NCBI RefSeq assembly: GCF_023715745.1 | Contig: NZ_JAMBOV010000002.1 | Location: forward strand, 248,001-312,000 | DNA from: Microbacterium oleivorans | GTDB lineage: Bacteria > Actinomycetota > Actinomycetes > Actinomycetales > Microbacteriaceae | Reading direction: 5' to 3' | Length of the DNA: 64,000 bases | In this document: in pieces, positions 50,625-59,273 of the stretch | Layout: each line of letters opens with the position of its first letter | How positions within the stretch are numbered: position 1 is the stretch's first letter | Position numbers and translations under genes: made by a program | Notes under the pieces: model-generated | Database searches by the model: none | Told to the model about the DNA's origin: nothing | The model's input: the letters and a program-made list of their open reading frames with translations, nothing else

Positions 50625-51284
50625 GTGACCCCCGAACTCGTCGCTCTGCTCTCCGGCCTCGGCCTCTGCCTCGGTCTCATCGTCTCCATCGGCGCCCAGA
50701 ACGCGATCGTGCTGCGGCAGGGGCTGCGGCGCGAGCACGTGGGGATCGTCGTCCTGGTCTGCGTCGTCAGCGACGCGATCCTGCAGACCCTGGGCGTCGC
50801 CGGCGTCGCGACCCTCGTCACCGCGCACCCCTGGCTCGAGACCCTCGCCCGATGGGCGGGCGCGGCGTTCATCGTCGGATTCGCCATCGTGAGCGCGCGT
50901 CGCGCATGGCGCGGCGGCGGAAGCCTCGAAGCCGCGGAGCCGGAGGCCCCGACGGATGCCGCGGCTCCGGGTGCGGTCCTCGTGCGCCCTCGGGCGGCGA
51001 CCCGCACGGCGACACTCCTCACGATCCTCGCCGTGACCTGGCTCAACCCTCACGCCATCGTCGAGACCACTGTCGTGCTCGGGTCCGTGGCGGCCACCCA
51101 CGGCGATGCGCGGTGGTACTTCCTCGCAGGCGGCATCGCGGGGAGCACGCTCTGGTTCGTGCTCTTCGGCTATGGAGCGCGCTACCTCGCGCCGCTCCTG
51201 CGGACCGCACGTGCATGGCGGATCCTCGACGGCGGCATCGCCGTCGTCATGCTGGTGATCGCCGTGAGCCTCATCCTCGGCTGA
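50625..51284 (+). CDS. lysE: LysE/ArgO-family basic amino acid exporter
   Basis: 219 residues with six transmembrane helices. GLCLGLIVSIGAQNAIVLRQ with LRREHV following is the LysE/ArgO signature, and LTILAVTWLNPHAIVETTVV the second conserved stretch. It exports lysine and/or arginine. It is divergent from its likely activator; the 86-base gap holds an AT-richer region (50549-50600) suited to LysR-type binding. TACCGT (50612-50617) lies seven bases before the GTG at 50625; an in-frame GTG at 50616 overlaps that box and is less likely. Confidence 0.92.
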   Translation: MTPELVALLSGLGLCLGLIVSIGAQNAIVLRQGLRREHVGIVVLVCVVSDAILQTLGVAGVATLVTAHPWLETLARWAGAAFIVGFAIVSARRAWRGGGSLEAAEPEAPTDAAAPGAVLVRPRAATRTATLLTILAVTWLNPHAIVETTVVLGSVAATHGDARWYFLAGGIAGSTLWFVLFGYGARYLAPLLRTARAWRILDGGIAVVMLVIAVSLILG

Positions 51285-51299
51285 GGGGGCTCGCCGCGG

Positions 51300-51665
51300 T
51301 CAGTGCGCGGCGTCGTACGCGTCGAGCACCTGGGCCGGGACGCGTCCGCGCTCGGACACCTGGTAGCCGTTCTTGGCCGCCCACTCGCGGATGGGCGCGT
51401 AGTCGCGCTGGCCGGCCCGCTTCTGCTGGCGACCGCCGCCATTCGACGAGGTCGTCGTGCGGGCGGTCGTCGCGCGCGACGAGACACGGCGCGCTGCGTC
51501 GATGTAGGGAGCGAGCACGTCGCGCAGGGCGGTGGCATTGTCGTGGGTGAGGTCGATCTCGTAGGCGGTGCCGTCGAGCGAGAAGAGGACGGTCTCCCCG
51601 TCGCCGACCTCGAGGACGGTGCCGTCCAGGTCGTCGACGAGCTGATGCACGATTTTGCGAGCCAT
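51300..51665 (-). CDS. lsr2: Lsr2 nucleoid-associated protein
   Basis: 121 residues, full length. The N-terminal dimerisation domain reads [20 protein letters not shown] and [20 protein letters not shown]. The C-terminal DNA-binding domain has [20 protein letters not shown] and the AT-hook-like RGR in [17 protein letters not shown]. Lsr2 binds AT-rich DNA and silences foreign genes in actinobacteria. TAGGGT (51672-51677) lies six bases before the ATG, so the mRNA is probably leaderless. Confidence 0.96.
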   Translation of the reverse strand: MARKIVHQLVDDLDGTVLEVGDGETVLFSLDGTAYEIDLTHDNATALRDVLAPYIDAARRVSSRATTARTTTSSNGGGRQQKRAGQRDYAPIREWAAKNGYQVSERGRVPAQVLDAYDAAH

Positions 51666-51693
51666 GCGCTCACCCTAGTGGCGCGGGTGCCCG

Positions 51694-52542
51694 CTACGGC
51701 AGAAGGCCGGCACGGCGCGCCTTGGCGACCGCGGCGTGCCGGGTCGAGGCATCCAGCTTCGCCATCGCCGCCTGCAGGTACGACTTGACCGTCCCCTCGC
51801 GCAGCGACAGCGACGCGGCGATCTCGGCGTTCGTGGCGCCGAGGGCGCAGCAGGCCAGCACGTCGAGCTCGCGAGGGGAGAGCGTCACATCGAGTGCCGC
51901 CTCGGCGGGTGCGGGCCGCGACATCCCGGCCAGACGTCGCTCGACCGCCGCGATCCGCTGCCGGAGATCCGGATCGGTGACGGATGCCGCGATGCTCCGC
52001 AGCTCGGCGTAGCTCTCCCGCAGGTTCTCCTGGGCGGAGGCGGGGAGAGCGGGCTCGGCAGGCTGGAGGGCAGCGACGCGCCGGTCGACCTCTTCACGGA
52101 CCCGCAGCTCGGTGGCGAGCATGTCGGCGGCGCGGAAGGCGGGTCGGCTGACGAGATCGCCGACGGGGCCGGGCGTCCACGATCCGCAGTAGACGATGCC
52201 GCGGGGACGCCCGGTGACGACCACCGGAACGGCCAGGAGGGTGGAGATGCCCTCTCCGAGGATGGCGCGGTCGTAATCGTGGGTGATCGTCCGCGCCGTC
52301 CGATAGTCGAGCGCGAGACGCGGACGCTTCTCGATCATGGCGGCCCCGCCCAGCCCTCGGCCCGCTTCGACGACGAGCCCTTCGATGCTGCGCGTGCGCG
52401 CCCCCGAGATCGCCGTCACGTGGACGGCGCCGCCGCGTTCGAGACCGCCGAAGACGACGGGGAAGCGCGTCTGACGGGCCAGATCGGACACGGCTCGGGA
52501 GACGAGCCGCGTGTCCGCGTCGCTCTCGACCGACGATCCCAC
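51694..52542 (-). CDS. GAF-domain LuxR-family transcriptional regulator
   Basis: 282 residues. A GAF-like sensor (VVFGGLERGGAVHVTAISGA, VEAGRGLGGAAMIEKRPRLA, HDYDRAILGEGISTLLAVPV) is joined by a helical linker to a LuxR helix-turn-helix (LSPRELDVLACCALGATNAE, ASLSLREGTVKSYLQAAMAK). It lies 125 bases from the divergent DUF485/actP operon, and regulators of this kind often control acetate symporters in actinobacteria. The GTG start is the first available; no clear ribosome binding site is seen. Confidence 0.88.
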   Translation of the reverse strand: MGSSVESDADTRLVSRAVSDLARQTRFPVVFGGLERGGAVHVTAISGARTRSIEGLVVEAGRGLGGAAMIEKRPRLALDYRTARTITHDYDRAILGEGISTLLAVPVVVTGRPRGIVYCGSWTPGPVGDLVSRPAFRAADMLATELRVREEVDRRVAALQPAEPALPASAQENLRESYAELRSIAASVTDPDLRQRIAAVERRLAGMSRPAPAEAALDVTLSPRELDVLACCALGATNAEIAASLSLREGTVKSYLQAAMAKLDASTRHAAVAKARRAGLLP

Positions 52543-52667
52543 GCGTACCTACTTCCGGGGGTGACGGCACCTCTGCCGCCTTCGTACGGTCGAACCTACC
52601 ACGCGGCTGATTCTCAGGAACGGCCCGTGCGAGCACCGTCGCTCACCCCATGAGGCAAGGAGGCCAC

Positions 52668-53018
52668 ATGTCGTCCCAGTCACCCCACAGAGGCGTGGAG
52701 GGGAGTGCCATCGACTACGTCGCGGTCGAACGATCGCCGCGGTTCGTCGAGCTGAAGAAGAAGCACCGCAGCGTGGTCTTCCCGCTGGCCGTGCTGTTCC
52801 TCCTCTGGTACTTCGTCTACGTCCTGCTCTCGTCGTTCGCCCCGGACTTCATGGCGCAGGAGGTGTTCGGCCACATCACCATCGGCCTGCTCCTGGGTCT
52901 CGGTCAGTTCGTCACCACCTTCGCGATCACGATGGGCTACGTCGCGTTCGCGAACCGCCGGCTCGACCCGATCTCCTCCGAGATCCGCGCCGACCTCGAG
53001 AGGCAGGAAGCCCGATGA
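52668..53018 (+). CDS. DUF485 membrane protein, partner of ActP
   Basis: 116 residues with two transmembrane helices (VFPLAVLFLLWYFVYVLLSS and IGLLLGLGQFVTTFAITMGY). DUF485 proteins are nearly always encoded directly before an acetate/pyruvate symporter, as here. AAGGAGG before the ATG is the ribosome binding site. Its stop overlaps the actP start (ATGA). Confidence 0.93.
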   Translation: MSSQSPHRGVEGSAIDYVAVERSPRFVELKKKHRSVVFPLAVLFLLWYFVYVLLSSFAPDFMAQEVFGHITIGLLLGLGQFVTTFAITMGYVAFANRRLDPISSEIRADLERQEAR

Positions 53019-54634
53019 GCCCGATCCTCCTCGCCGCGGCACCCGCCGGAGCGGCCGAGAACAACCCCGTCCTCAACATCTCGATCTTCGGCGCGTTCGT
53101 CGCGGTGACCCTGTTCATCGTCATCCGCGCGAGCCGCAACAACAAGACGGCCGCCGACTACTACGCGGCCGGCCGCTCCTTCACCGGCCCCCAGAACGGA
53201 TTCGCCATCGCCGGCGACTACCTGTCGGCGGCATCCTTCCTGGGCATCGTCGGCGCCATCGCCATCAACGGGTACGACGGATTCCTCTACTCGATCGGCT
53301 TCCTCGTCGCGTGGCTCGTCGCCCTGCTCCTGGTCGCCGAACTCATGCGCAACACCGGCAAGTTCACGATGGCCGACGTGCTGTCGTTCCGGCTGAAGCA
53401 GCGCCCGGTGCGGCTCGCCGCCGCCATCACGACGCTCGCCGTGTGCTTCTTCTACCTCCTCGCCCAGATGGCAGGCGCCGGCGGGCTCGTCTCGCTGCTG
53501 CTGGGGATCACCGAGCAGATCGGTCAGTCGATCGTCGTCGCCGTCGTCGGCGTGCTGATGATCGTCTACGTCCTCATCGGTGGCATGAAGGGCACGACGT
53601 GGGTGCAGATCGTCAAGGCGTTCCTCCTCATCGGCGGCGCCATCGTGATGACGATCTGGGTCCTCGCGATCAACGGGTTCAGCCTCGACACGCTCCTCGA
53701 GGCGGCCGTGCAGAAGTCGACGACCGATCCGCAGGACGCGATCCTCGGTCCCGGCCTGCAGTACGGGGCCAATCCGTGGGACTTCATCTCCCTCGCGATC
53801 GCGCTCGTGCTCGGCACTGCGGGTCTGCCTCACGTCCTGATGCGCTTCTACACCGTCCCGACGGCCAAGGAGGCGCGTCGTTCGGTGGTCTGGGCGATCT
53901 GGCTGATCGGACTCTTCTACCTGCTGACGCTGGTCCTCGGCTACGGGGCCGGCGCCATCGTCGGATCCGAGACGATCAAGGCGGCACCCGGTGGCGTCAA
54001 CTCGGCGGCACCGCTGCTCGCGGCGGCGCTCGGCGGGCCGGTCCTGCTCGGCTTCATCTCGGCTGTCGCATTCGCCACGATCCTCGCCGTCGTCGCAGGA
54101 CTCACGATCACCGCGGCCGCGTCCTTCGCGCACGACATCTACGCGAACGTCGTGAAGAAGGGGAACGTCCCGCCGGACGGCGAGGTGAAGGTGGCCCGTC
54201 GCACGGTGATCGTGATCGGCGTGCTGGCGATCCTCGGCGGGATCGGGGTGCAGGGACAGAACGTCGCGTTCCTCGTGGCGTTGGCCTTCGCCGTCGCGGC
54301 TTCGGCGAACCTGCCGACGATCCTGTACTCCCTGTTCTGGCGCAAGTTCACGACGCGCGGCGCCGTGTGGAGCATGTACGGCGGCCTCGCGACCGCCATC
54401 GTGCTCATCGTCCTGTCGCCGGTGTTCTGGGGCACCGAGACGAGTGTGTTCAAGAACGTCGGGACGGCGATCTGGCCGCTCAACAACCCGGGCATCATCT
54501 CGATCCCGGTGGGCTTCCTGCTCGGCTGGCTCGGGTCCGTCACTTCCCGCAAGGCGGAGGACGCGACGAAGGCGGCGGAGATGGAGGTCCGCTCGCTCAC
54601 CGGCTACGGCGCCGAGAAGGCGGTCGACCACTAA
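53015..54634 (+). CDS. actP: Cation/acetate symporter ActP
   Basis: 539 residues with about thirteen transmembrane helices of the sodium:solute symporter family. DYYAAGRSFTGPQNGFAIAG, YLSAASFLGIVGAIAINGYD, AGLPHVLMRFYTVPTAKEAR and GGPVLLGFISAVAFATILAV are ActP/MctC motifs. It imports acetate or related monocarboxylates with sodium or protons. It is coupled to the DUF485 gene and followed by a strong hairpin. Confidence 0.94.
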   Translation: MSPILLAAAPAGAAENNPVLNISIFGAFVAVTLFIVIRASRNNKTAADYYAAGRSFTGPQNGFAIAGDYLSAASFLGIVGAIAINGYDGFLYSIGFLVAWLVALLLVAELMRNTGKFTMADVLSFRLKQRPVRLAAAITTLAVCFFYLLAQMAGAGGLVSLLLGITEQIGQSIVVAVVGVLMIVYVLIGGMKGTTWVQIVKAFLLIGGAIVMTIWVLAINGFSLDTLLEAAVQKSTTDPQDAILGPGLQYGANPWDFISLAIALVLGTAGLPHVLMRFYTVPTAKEARRSVVWAIWLIGLFYLLTLVLGYGAGAIVGSETIKAAPGGVNSAAPLLAAALGGPVLLGFISAVAFATILAVVAGLTITAAASFAHDIYANVVKKGNVPPDGEVKVARRTVIVIGVLAILGGIGVQGQNVAFLVALAFAVAASANLPTILYSLFWRKFTTRGAVWSMYGGLATAIVLIVLSPVFWGTETSVFKNVGTAIWPLNNPGIISIPVGFLLGWLGSVTSRKAEDATKAAEMEVRSLTGYGAEKAVDH

Positions 54635-54650
54635 GCGCGCACGCTGCGGC

Positions 54651-54689
54651 GAGGCGGGCAGGGACGGCCTACACGTCCCTGCCCGCCTC
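54651..54689. terminator. Bidirectional terminator between actP and the Ogt-like gene
   Basis: Perfect 16-bp stem GAGGCGGGCAGGGACG (54651-54666) with its complement at 54674-54689 and a seven-base loop. It fills the 57-base gap between two convergent genes, so it can stop transcription from both sides. No T-tract. Confidence 0.85.
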
Positions 54690-54691
54690 CG

Positions 54692-55216
54692 TCATGTGCG
54701 GCCCGTCGAACTGGCGACCCGCTCCTCGAGGTCGAGGAGGAACCGCTTGTGCTCGGGCCGGCCGCCGTATTCGCCGAGCGACCCGTCGCTGCGGATCACC
54801 CGGTGGGCAGGCAGCACGATCGACCAGGGCGTACGGGCGCACGCGGTCCCCACCGCGCGATGCGCCCGCGCCGACCCCGCGGCCACGGCGATCTCGGCGT
54901 ACGAGGCCGTCTCGCCGTACGGGACCTCGACGATGGCCTCGAGGGCCCGTCGGGTGAACCCGCCGGTCAGGCGCCAATCGAGCGGCACCGTGAACGCCCG
55001 TCGAGTGCCGGCGAAGTACTCGTCGAGCTCTTCCGCCGCCCTCGAGGACGGACCGTCGTCGGGGGTCGGCACGGCGTGCAGCAGCATGCTGAGCCGAGAG
55101 ACCTCCGCGTAGGCCGGGCCGTCGAGGACCGACAACGCGACCAGGCCCGCCTCGGTCGTCACCAGGAGGGCCTCGCCGATCGGTGTCCGGTGCACCGAGT
55201 AGGTTGCGATCGTCAT
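54692..55216 (-). CDS. Ogt-like alkyltransferase-like protein (PAHR, no active-site Cys)
   Basis: 174 residues, the length of Ogt-type O6-alkylguanine-DNA alkyltransferases, with both N-terminal (YSVHRTPIGEALLVTTEAGL) and C-terminal domains. The DNA-binding part is intact: RRALEAIVEVPYGETASYAE and AHRAVGTACARTPWSIVLPA. The active-site block reads LPAHRVIRSDGSLGEYGG: the cysteine of PCHR is alanine, and the usual Asn before it (ARNP) is Thr. Alkyltransferase-like proteins with PAHR or PWHR bind alkylated DNA and recruit nucleotide excision repair instead of removing the group. CATGAT (55223-55228) lies six bases before the ATG. Confidence 0.88.
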   Translation of the reverse strand: MTIATYSVHRTPIGEALLVTTEAGLVALSVLDGPAYAEVSRLSMLLHAVPTPDDGPSSRAAEELDEYFAGTRRAFTVPLDWRLTGGFTRRALEAIVEVPYGETASYAEIAVAAGSARAHRAVGTACARTPWSIVLPAHRVIRSDGSLGEYGGRPEHKRFLLDLEERVASSTGRT

Positions 55217-55386
55217 GACCACATCATGGCTGTCGGGTCCGGGTGTCGAGAGCGGGGGAGGGTGCGGGCGGGGACAGGCGGCATCCCGACGCGGTTGTGG
55301 AGGAAAGTCCGCCCGCGCGGCGACCGATCCGCGAAACTCGGCCGTCGATCCCGCTTTCCCAGCCTGACGCGCCTAGTGTTTTCGGT

Positions 55387-58300
55387 GTGTGGCGAGCAGA
55401 GAGCGGTGCTGTGCGCGGCGAGAGTGCCGAGCAGATGCCCGCGGTGACCCCGGCGGACGTGACCCTGTCCGACCCCGAGGTGCTCGTCATGCACGCCGCG
55501 GTCCCGGAGCGCAAGCGACTGCGCGAGGAGGCCGCCCAGCTGGGTGGTCCCTCGACGCTGCTGCACTACCGTGACGACGGTGATGCCGGCATCGACATCA
55601 CCAAGGCGCATCCCGGCAGCCTCCCGCAGTTCATCACGGGGCGCCCGACACTGCTGTCGAACATGTTCCGCGACGAGGTGGCCCTCCGGACGGCGCGTCT
55701 GGCCGCTGAGCGCATCACGTCCAAGGACGTCGAACTGCGCACCGCGCGCGGACTCGACACGGTGCACCTCGCGATCGGCATGGCCTCCTGGCGGATCGGC
55801 GGCGTGAGCTGCACCGCTCCCGTGCTGCTGCGTCCGCTGACGATCCGCCGGCACCACACCGATTTCGACCTGAGACTGCACGGCCCCTTCCATGTCAACC
55901 GCGAGCTGGTCACGGCCGCGCGCATCCACTTCGGCGTCGACCTGGACGGCGAGGCGCTCGCCGCGCTCGCCTACGACGGCGGGGTGTTCCAGCCCCAGCC
56001 CGTCATCGACCGACTGCGTGCCCTGACCGCGCACGTGCCCACCTTCACCGTGCAGCCGCGTCTGGTGGTCTCGACGTTCGCCGACGTCGCCTCCGACATG
56101 GAGCGGGATGCCGTCGACCTCGACCACCCCGTCCTCAACGCGCTCGCGGGCCACCCGGCAGATCGCGAGCGTCTCTCGTTCGTCCGTCCCCAGCCCGACG
56201 CGGTCAGCCCCGACGATCGCACGCCCGCCTCGGATCGGCTGATCCTCGACGCGGATGCGGAGCAGGAGGCGGTTCTCGCCCGCATCACCGAGGGACAGTC
56301 GCTCGCCGTCCACACCCTTCCCGGAACCGGCGGGACCCAGACCGTCATCAACGCGGTCGGCGAGCTGGTCCGCTCAGGCAAGCGCGTGCTGGTCGTCAGC
56401 GCCCGTCGGTCGACCCTCGACGGCGTGCGTCACCGTCTCGCCGGGATCGGCCTGCCCGGCCTCGCCGTCTCGCCCACCCGGTTGCACCGCGACCTCATCC
56501 GCGCGATCGCGCGCAACGAGAAGGCGGAGCAGCCCAAGGTCGCCGAAGTGGACGACGCGCTCGTGCGCCTGCGCACCGTGCTGCGCGACTATCGCGCCGC
56601 GCTCACGCAGCGCCACGCCTCGGTGGGTGTCTCGCCGCTCGAGGCACTGCGCGAGCTGACGCGCATCGCCGAGCACGACCCGCAGCCCACCGCGACCACG
56701 CGCTTCGACCTCGCGACCGTGCAGCGTCTCGCGACGCGACGCGTCGAGGCGGCAGAGGCCCTCGCGGCATCCGCTCGACTCGGAGAGTTCCGGATCGGGC
56801 CCGACGACTCGCCCTGGTACGGGGTGGCGTTCTCGACGACGGACGAGGCGCGGGCCGCGCACGCCCTCGCCGGTCGCCTGCACCGCGCCGAGGTCCCCGC
56901 CCTCCTCGAGCGCGGCTACGAACTCATCGGTCAGACGCGGATGCGGCCGTTCACGACGATCGCCGAGATGGGCTCGTACGTGCAGCTGCTGCAGGGCATC
57001 CGCGCGTCGCTCGACCGCTTCAGCCCCACCGTGTTCGAGCGCCCCCTCACGGATCTGATCGCCGCGCACTCGTCGCGTCGTGACTCCGCCCAGATGACGA
57101 CGGCGAACCGCCGCCGCCTGCGTCGGCTGTCGAAGGAGTACGTGCGGCCCGGCATGCACGTCACCGACATGCACGAAGCGCTGCTGCGGGTGCAGAACCA
57201 GCGCACGCAGTGGCAGCAGCTCGTCGACGCGGGGGTCGTGCCCGAGATCCCGATCGGCCTCGACGACGTCGCGGCCGCCTGGCAGCGGGCGAACGCCGAC
57301 CTCGCCGACCTCGACCGGGCACTCGGGCGCTCGGAAGGGTTGGCCGGCCTGCCGATCCCGGAGCTGCTCCGCACGCTCGCCGGGCTCGCCGCGGCATCCG
57401 ACGTCTTCGACAACCTCGTCGAGCGGGCGGCACTGCGCAGCGAGCTCGCCCAGCTGGGTCTCGAGCCGCTCCTCATGGAGCTGTCGACGCGGCACGTGCC
57501 GGAGTCCGAGGTCGCCGCCGAGTTCGAGTACGCCTGGTGGCGCTCCGCGCTCGAAGCCATGCTGCGGTCGGACCGGGCTCTGCTCGGCGCGAACACGACC
57601 GTCCTCGATCGGCTCGAGCGCGACTTCCGCCTCGTCGACGAAGCACACGCCTCGTCATCCGGGCCGCTGCTGGCCTCCGAGCTGGCCAAGCGGTGGCGGA
57701 TCGCCATCGTCGACGAGCCGCGCGAGGCCGCCTCGCTGAAGGCCGCGCTGCGCGGCGGGACGGCATCGGCATCGGAACTGGTCGCCTCCGCGCCCACCCT
57801 CATGCGCGTCCTGGCACCCGTGTGGCTCGCCTCTCCGTACGAGGTGCCGCACGTTCCGGACCACCCCGAGTTCGACGTCGTCATCATCGCCGACGCCGCA
57901 GCTCTGTGCCTCGCCGAAGCGACCCCCGCGCTGCGCCGTGCGCGCCAGGTCGTCGTTTTCGGTGACCCGGTGACGCAGCGGCCGACCCCCTTCCGGCTGT
58001 GGTCGGGACGCGGCGACGACCTCGACACCCCGGAGGTGCCGTTCGACGAGACGAGCGTGTTCGAGCGGCTCCGTGAGCTGATCCCGGTGGAGACCCTCAC
58101 CCGCAGCTACCGCGCCGGCGGGGAGGACCTCGCCGAGCTCGTCAACGACGCGTTCTACGGCGGTGCGATCAGCTCACTGCCCTGGGCGGGTTCCTACCTC
58201 GGCCGCGGCAGCCTCAGCGTCGACTACGTCGAGGGCGGCACCGGAGCGCCGGACCCAGACACGGGCGCCGTCGAGAGTCCGGACGCCGAGGTCGCCCGCG

Positions 58301-59103
58301 TCGTGACCCTCGTCGTCGAGCACGCGATCAACCGTCCTGCCGAGTCGCTCATGGTGGTGACGGCCTCTGCGCGGCACGCGGAGCGCGTCCGCGCCGCCGT
58401 CGCCAGCGCCTTCGCGGGGCGGTCGGACGTCGCCGACTTCGTCGGGCGAGAGACCGCCGAGCCCTTCGCGGTGCTCGGCCTCGAGGAATCCGTCGCTGAG
58501 AGCCGTGACCGTGTCATCTTCTCGCTGGGGTTCGGCCTGACCAAGCACGGCCGTGTCCTCAGCGATTTCGGCGACCTGTCGACCCCCGACGGCGAACGAC
58601 TGCTGACGGTCGGCATGACGCGCGCACGCCGTTCGATGGTGATCGTCTCGTCGATCCGTCCCTCGGCCTTCGACGAAGGACGTCTCACGTTCGGCGCCGC
58701 CACCCTCATGGCGATCCTCGGTCGGATCGCCGCCCGCGGGCGAGATGCACGACTCGAGGACCTGGCGGATCCGCTCACCCTGACGCTCGCCCAGCACCTG
58801 CGGAGCTTGGGCGTCTCGGTCGATGTGCACTATCGCGGCGGACAGTTGCCGCTCGTGGCGCAGTTCAAGGGCAAGGCCGTCGTCGCCGACATCGATCCTG
58901 AGACGACCCACGACAGCCTGCGCGAGACCCTCCGGCGGCGCCCTCAGCTGCTGCGCCGCCTGGGATGGCACTACGTGCGAGTCCACGCGTTCGACGTGTA
59001 CAACGACCCGGCCGCTGTCGCCCTTCGCATCGCGGGGGTCATCGGGGTCCAGCCTGAGACGCCCTCGGCGCCCGGATCCACCCAGCCGATCGATGTCGAC
59101 TGA
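55387..59103 (+). CDS. Large SF1 helicase-like protein with degenerate ATP-binding motifs
   Basis: 1238 residues. The architecture is that of actinobacterial AAA/SF1 helicase-nuclease proteins: N-terminal domain (residues 1-290), helicase core split by a long helical insert (about 330-800), then a C-terminal Vsr/DUF559-like domain (1130-1238, with LRRLGWHYVRVHAFDVYNDP). Motif I reads TLPGTGGTQTV with Gly at 316 instead of the Lys of GTGKT. Motif II reads FDVVIIADAAAL (829-840) where DEAS/DEAQ is expected. Motifs III-VI are recognisable (FGDPVTQRPTPF, LTRSYRAGGEDLAELVNDAF, SRDRVIFSLGFG, TVGMTRARRSMVIVSS). ATP hydrolysis is therefore doubtful. The GTG at 55387 has TAGTGT (55374-55379) seven bases upstream; ATG 55435 is an alternative. 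Confidence 0.8.
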   Translation: MWRAESGAVRGESAEQMPAVTPADVTLSDPEVLVMHAAVPERKRLREEAAQLGGPSTLLHYRDDGDAGIDITKAHPGSLPQFITGRPTLLSNMFRDEVALRTARLAAERITSKDVELRTARGLDTVHLAIGMASWRIGGVSCTAPVLLRPLTIRRHHTDFDLRLHGPFHVNRELVTAARIHFGVDLDGEALAALAYDGGVFQPQPVIDRLRALTAHVPTFTVQPRLVVSTFADVASDMERDAVDLDHPVLNALAGHPADRERLSFVRPQPDAVSPDDRTPASDRLILDADAEQEAVLARITEGQSLAVHTLPGTGGTQTVINAVGELVRSGKRVLVVSARRSTLDGVRHRLAGIGLPGLAVSPTRLHRDLIRAIARNEKAEQPKVAEVDDALVRLRTVLRDYRAALTQRHASVGVSPLEALRELTRIAEHDPQPTATTRFDLATVQRLATRRVEAAEALAASARLGEFRIGPDDSPWYGVAFSTTDEARAAHALAGRLHRAEVPALLERGYELIGQTRMRPFTTIAEMGSYVQLLQGIRASLDRFSPTVFERPLTDLIAAHSSRRDSAQMTTANRRRLRRLSKEYVRPGMHVTDMHEALLRVQNQRTQWQQLVDAGVVPEIPIGLDDVAAAWQRANADLADLDRALGRSEGLAGLPIPELLRTLAGLAAASDVFDNLVERAALRSELAQLGLEPLLMELSTRHVPESEVAAEFEYAWWRSALEAMLRSDRALLGANTTVLDRLERDFRLVDEAHASSSGPLLASELAKRWRIAIVDEPREAASLKAALRGGTASASELVASAPTLMRVLAPVWLASPYEVPHVPDHPEFDVVIIADAAALCLAEATPALRRARQVVVFGDPVTQRPTPFRLWSGRGDDLDTPEVPFDETSVFERLRELIPVETLTRSYRAGGEDLAELVNDAFYGGAISSLPWAGSYLGRGSLSVDYVEGGTGAPDPDTGAVESPDAEVARVVTLVVEHAINRPAESLMVVTASARHAERVRAAVASAFAGRSDVADFVGRETAEPFAVLGLEESVAESRDRVIFSLGFGLTKHGRVLSDFGDLSTPDGERLLTVGMTRARRSMVIVSSIRPSAFDEGRLTFGAATLMAILGRIAARGRDARLEDLADPLTLTLAQHLRSLGVSVDVHYRGGQLPLVAQFKGKAVVADIDPETTHDSLRETLRRRPQLLRRLGWHYVRVHAFDVYNDPAAVALRIAGVIGVQPETPSAPGSTQPIDVD

Positions 59104-59269
59104 TCGCCAGCGCGTCGAACGGGTCCCGGGGTCGCGTCGCGCCAAGCTGACGCCTGCGCCGGGGACGGACCCGAGCCCCGAGACGAAGAACGGGCCGGAC
59201 GCGGGTGAACCCCCGGCATCCGGCCCGAACGATGCGCGCATGCGGGACGATGTCCCGCCGCACTACTGA
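59093..59269 (+). CDS. Small conserved-looking protein (58 aa)
   Basis: 58 residues, basic N-terminus (MSTDRQRVERVPGSRRAKLT) and polar end ARMRDDVPPHY. The ATG overlaps the helicase-like gene by 11 bases. Sequences of this shape ending in PPHY or PPHW are familiar from Microbacteriaceae genomes, though I cannot check. It also contains a strong hairpin, so it may be only a terminator region with an open frame. Function unknown. Confidence 0.5.
   Translation: MSTDRQRVERVPGSRRAKLTPAPGTDPSPETKNGPDAGEPPASGPNDARMRDDVPPHY
59191..59227. terminator. Candidate bidirectional terminator hairpin
   Basis: Stem CGGGCCGGA (59191-59199) with TCCGGCCCG (59219-59227), extended inward by partly paired GC bases. 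It lies between the helicase-like gene and the convergent mscL, within the 58-codon open frame. No T-tract. Confidence 0.5.
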
Positions 59270-59273
59270 CGCG

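Noticed and set aside
55300..55330. GAGGAAAGTCC, matching the conserved 5' core of RNase P RNA
   Set aside because: The gap between flanking genes is only 170 bases, far too short for RNase P RNA, and no matching 3' conserved region follows.
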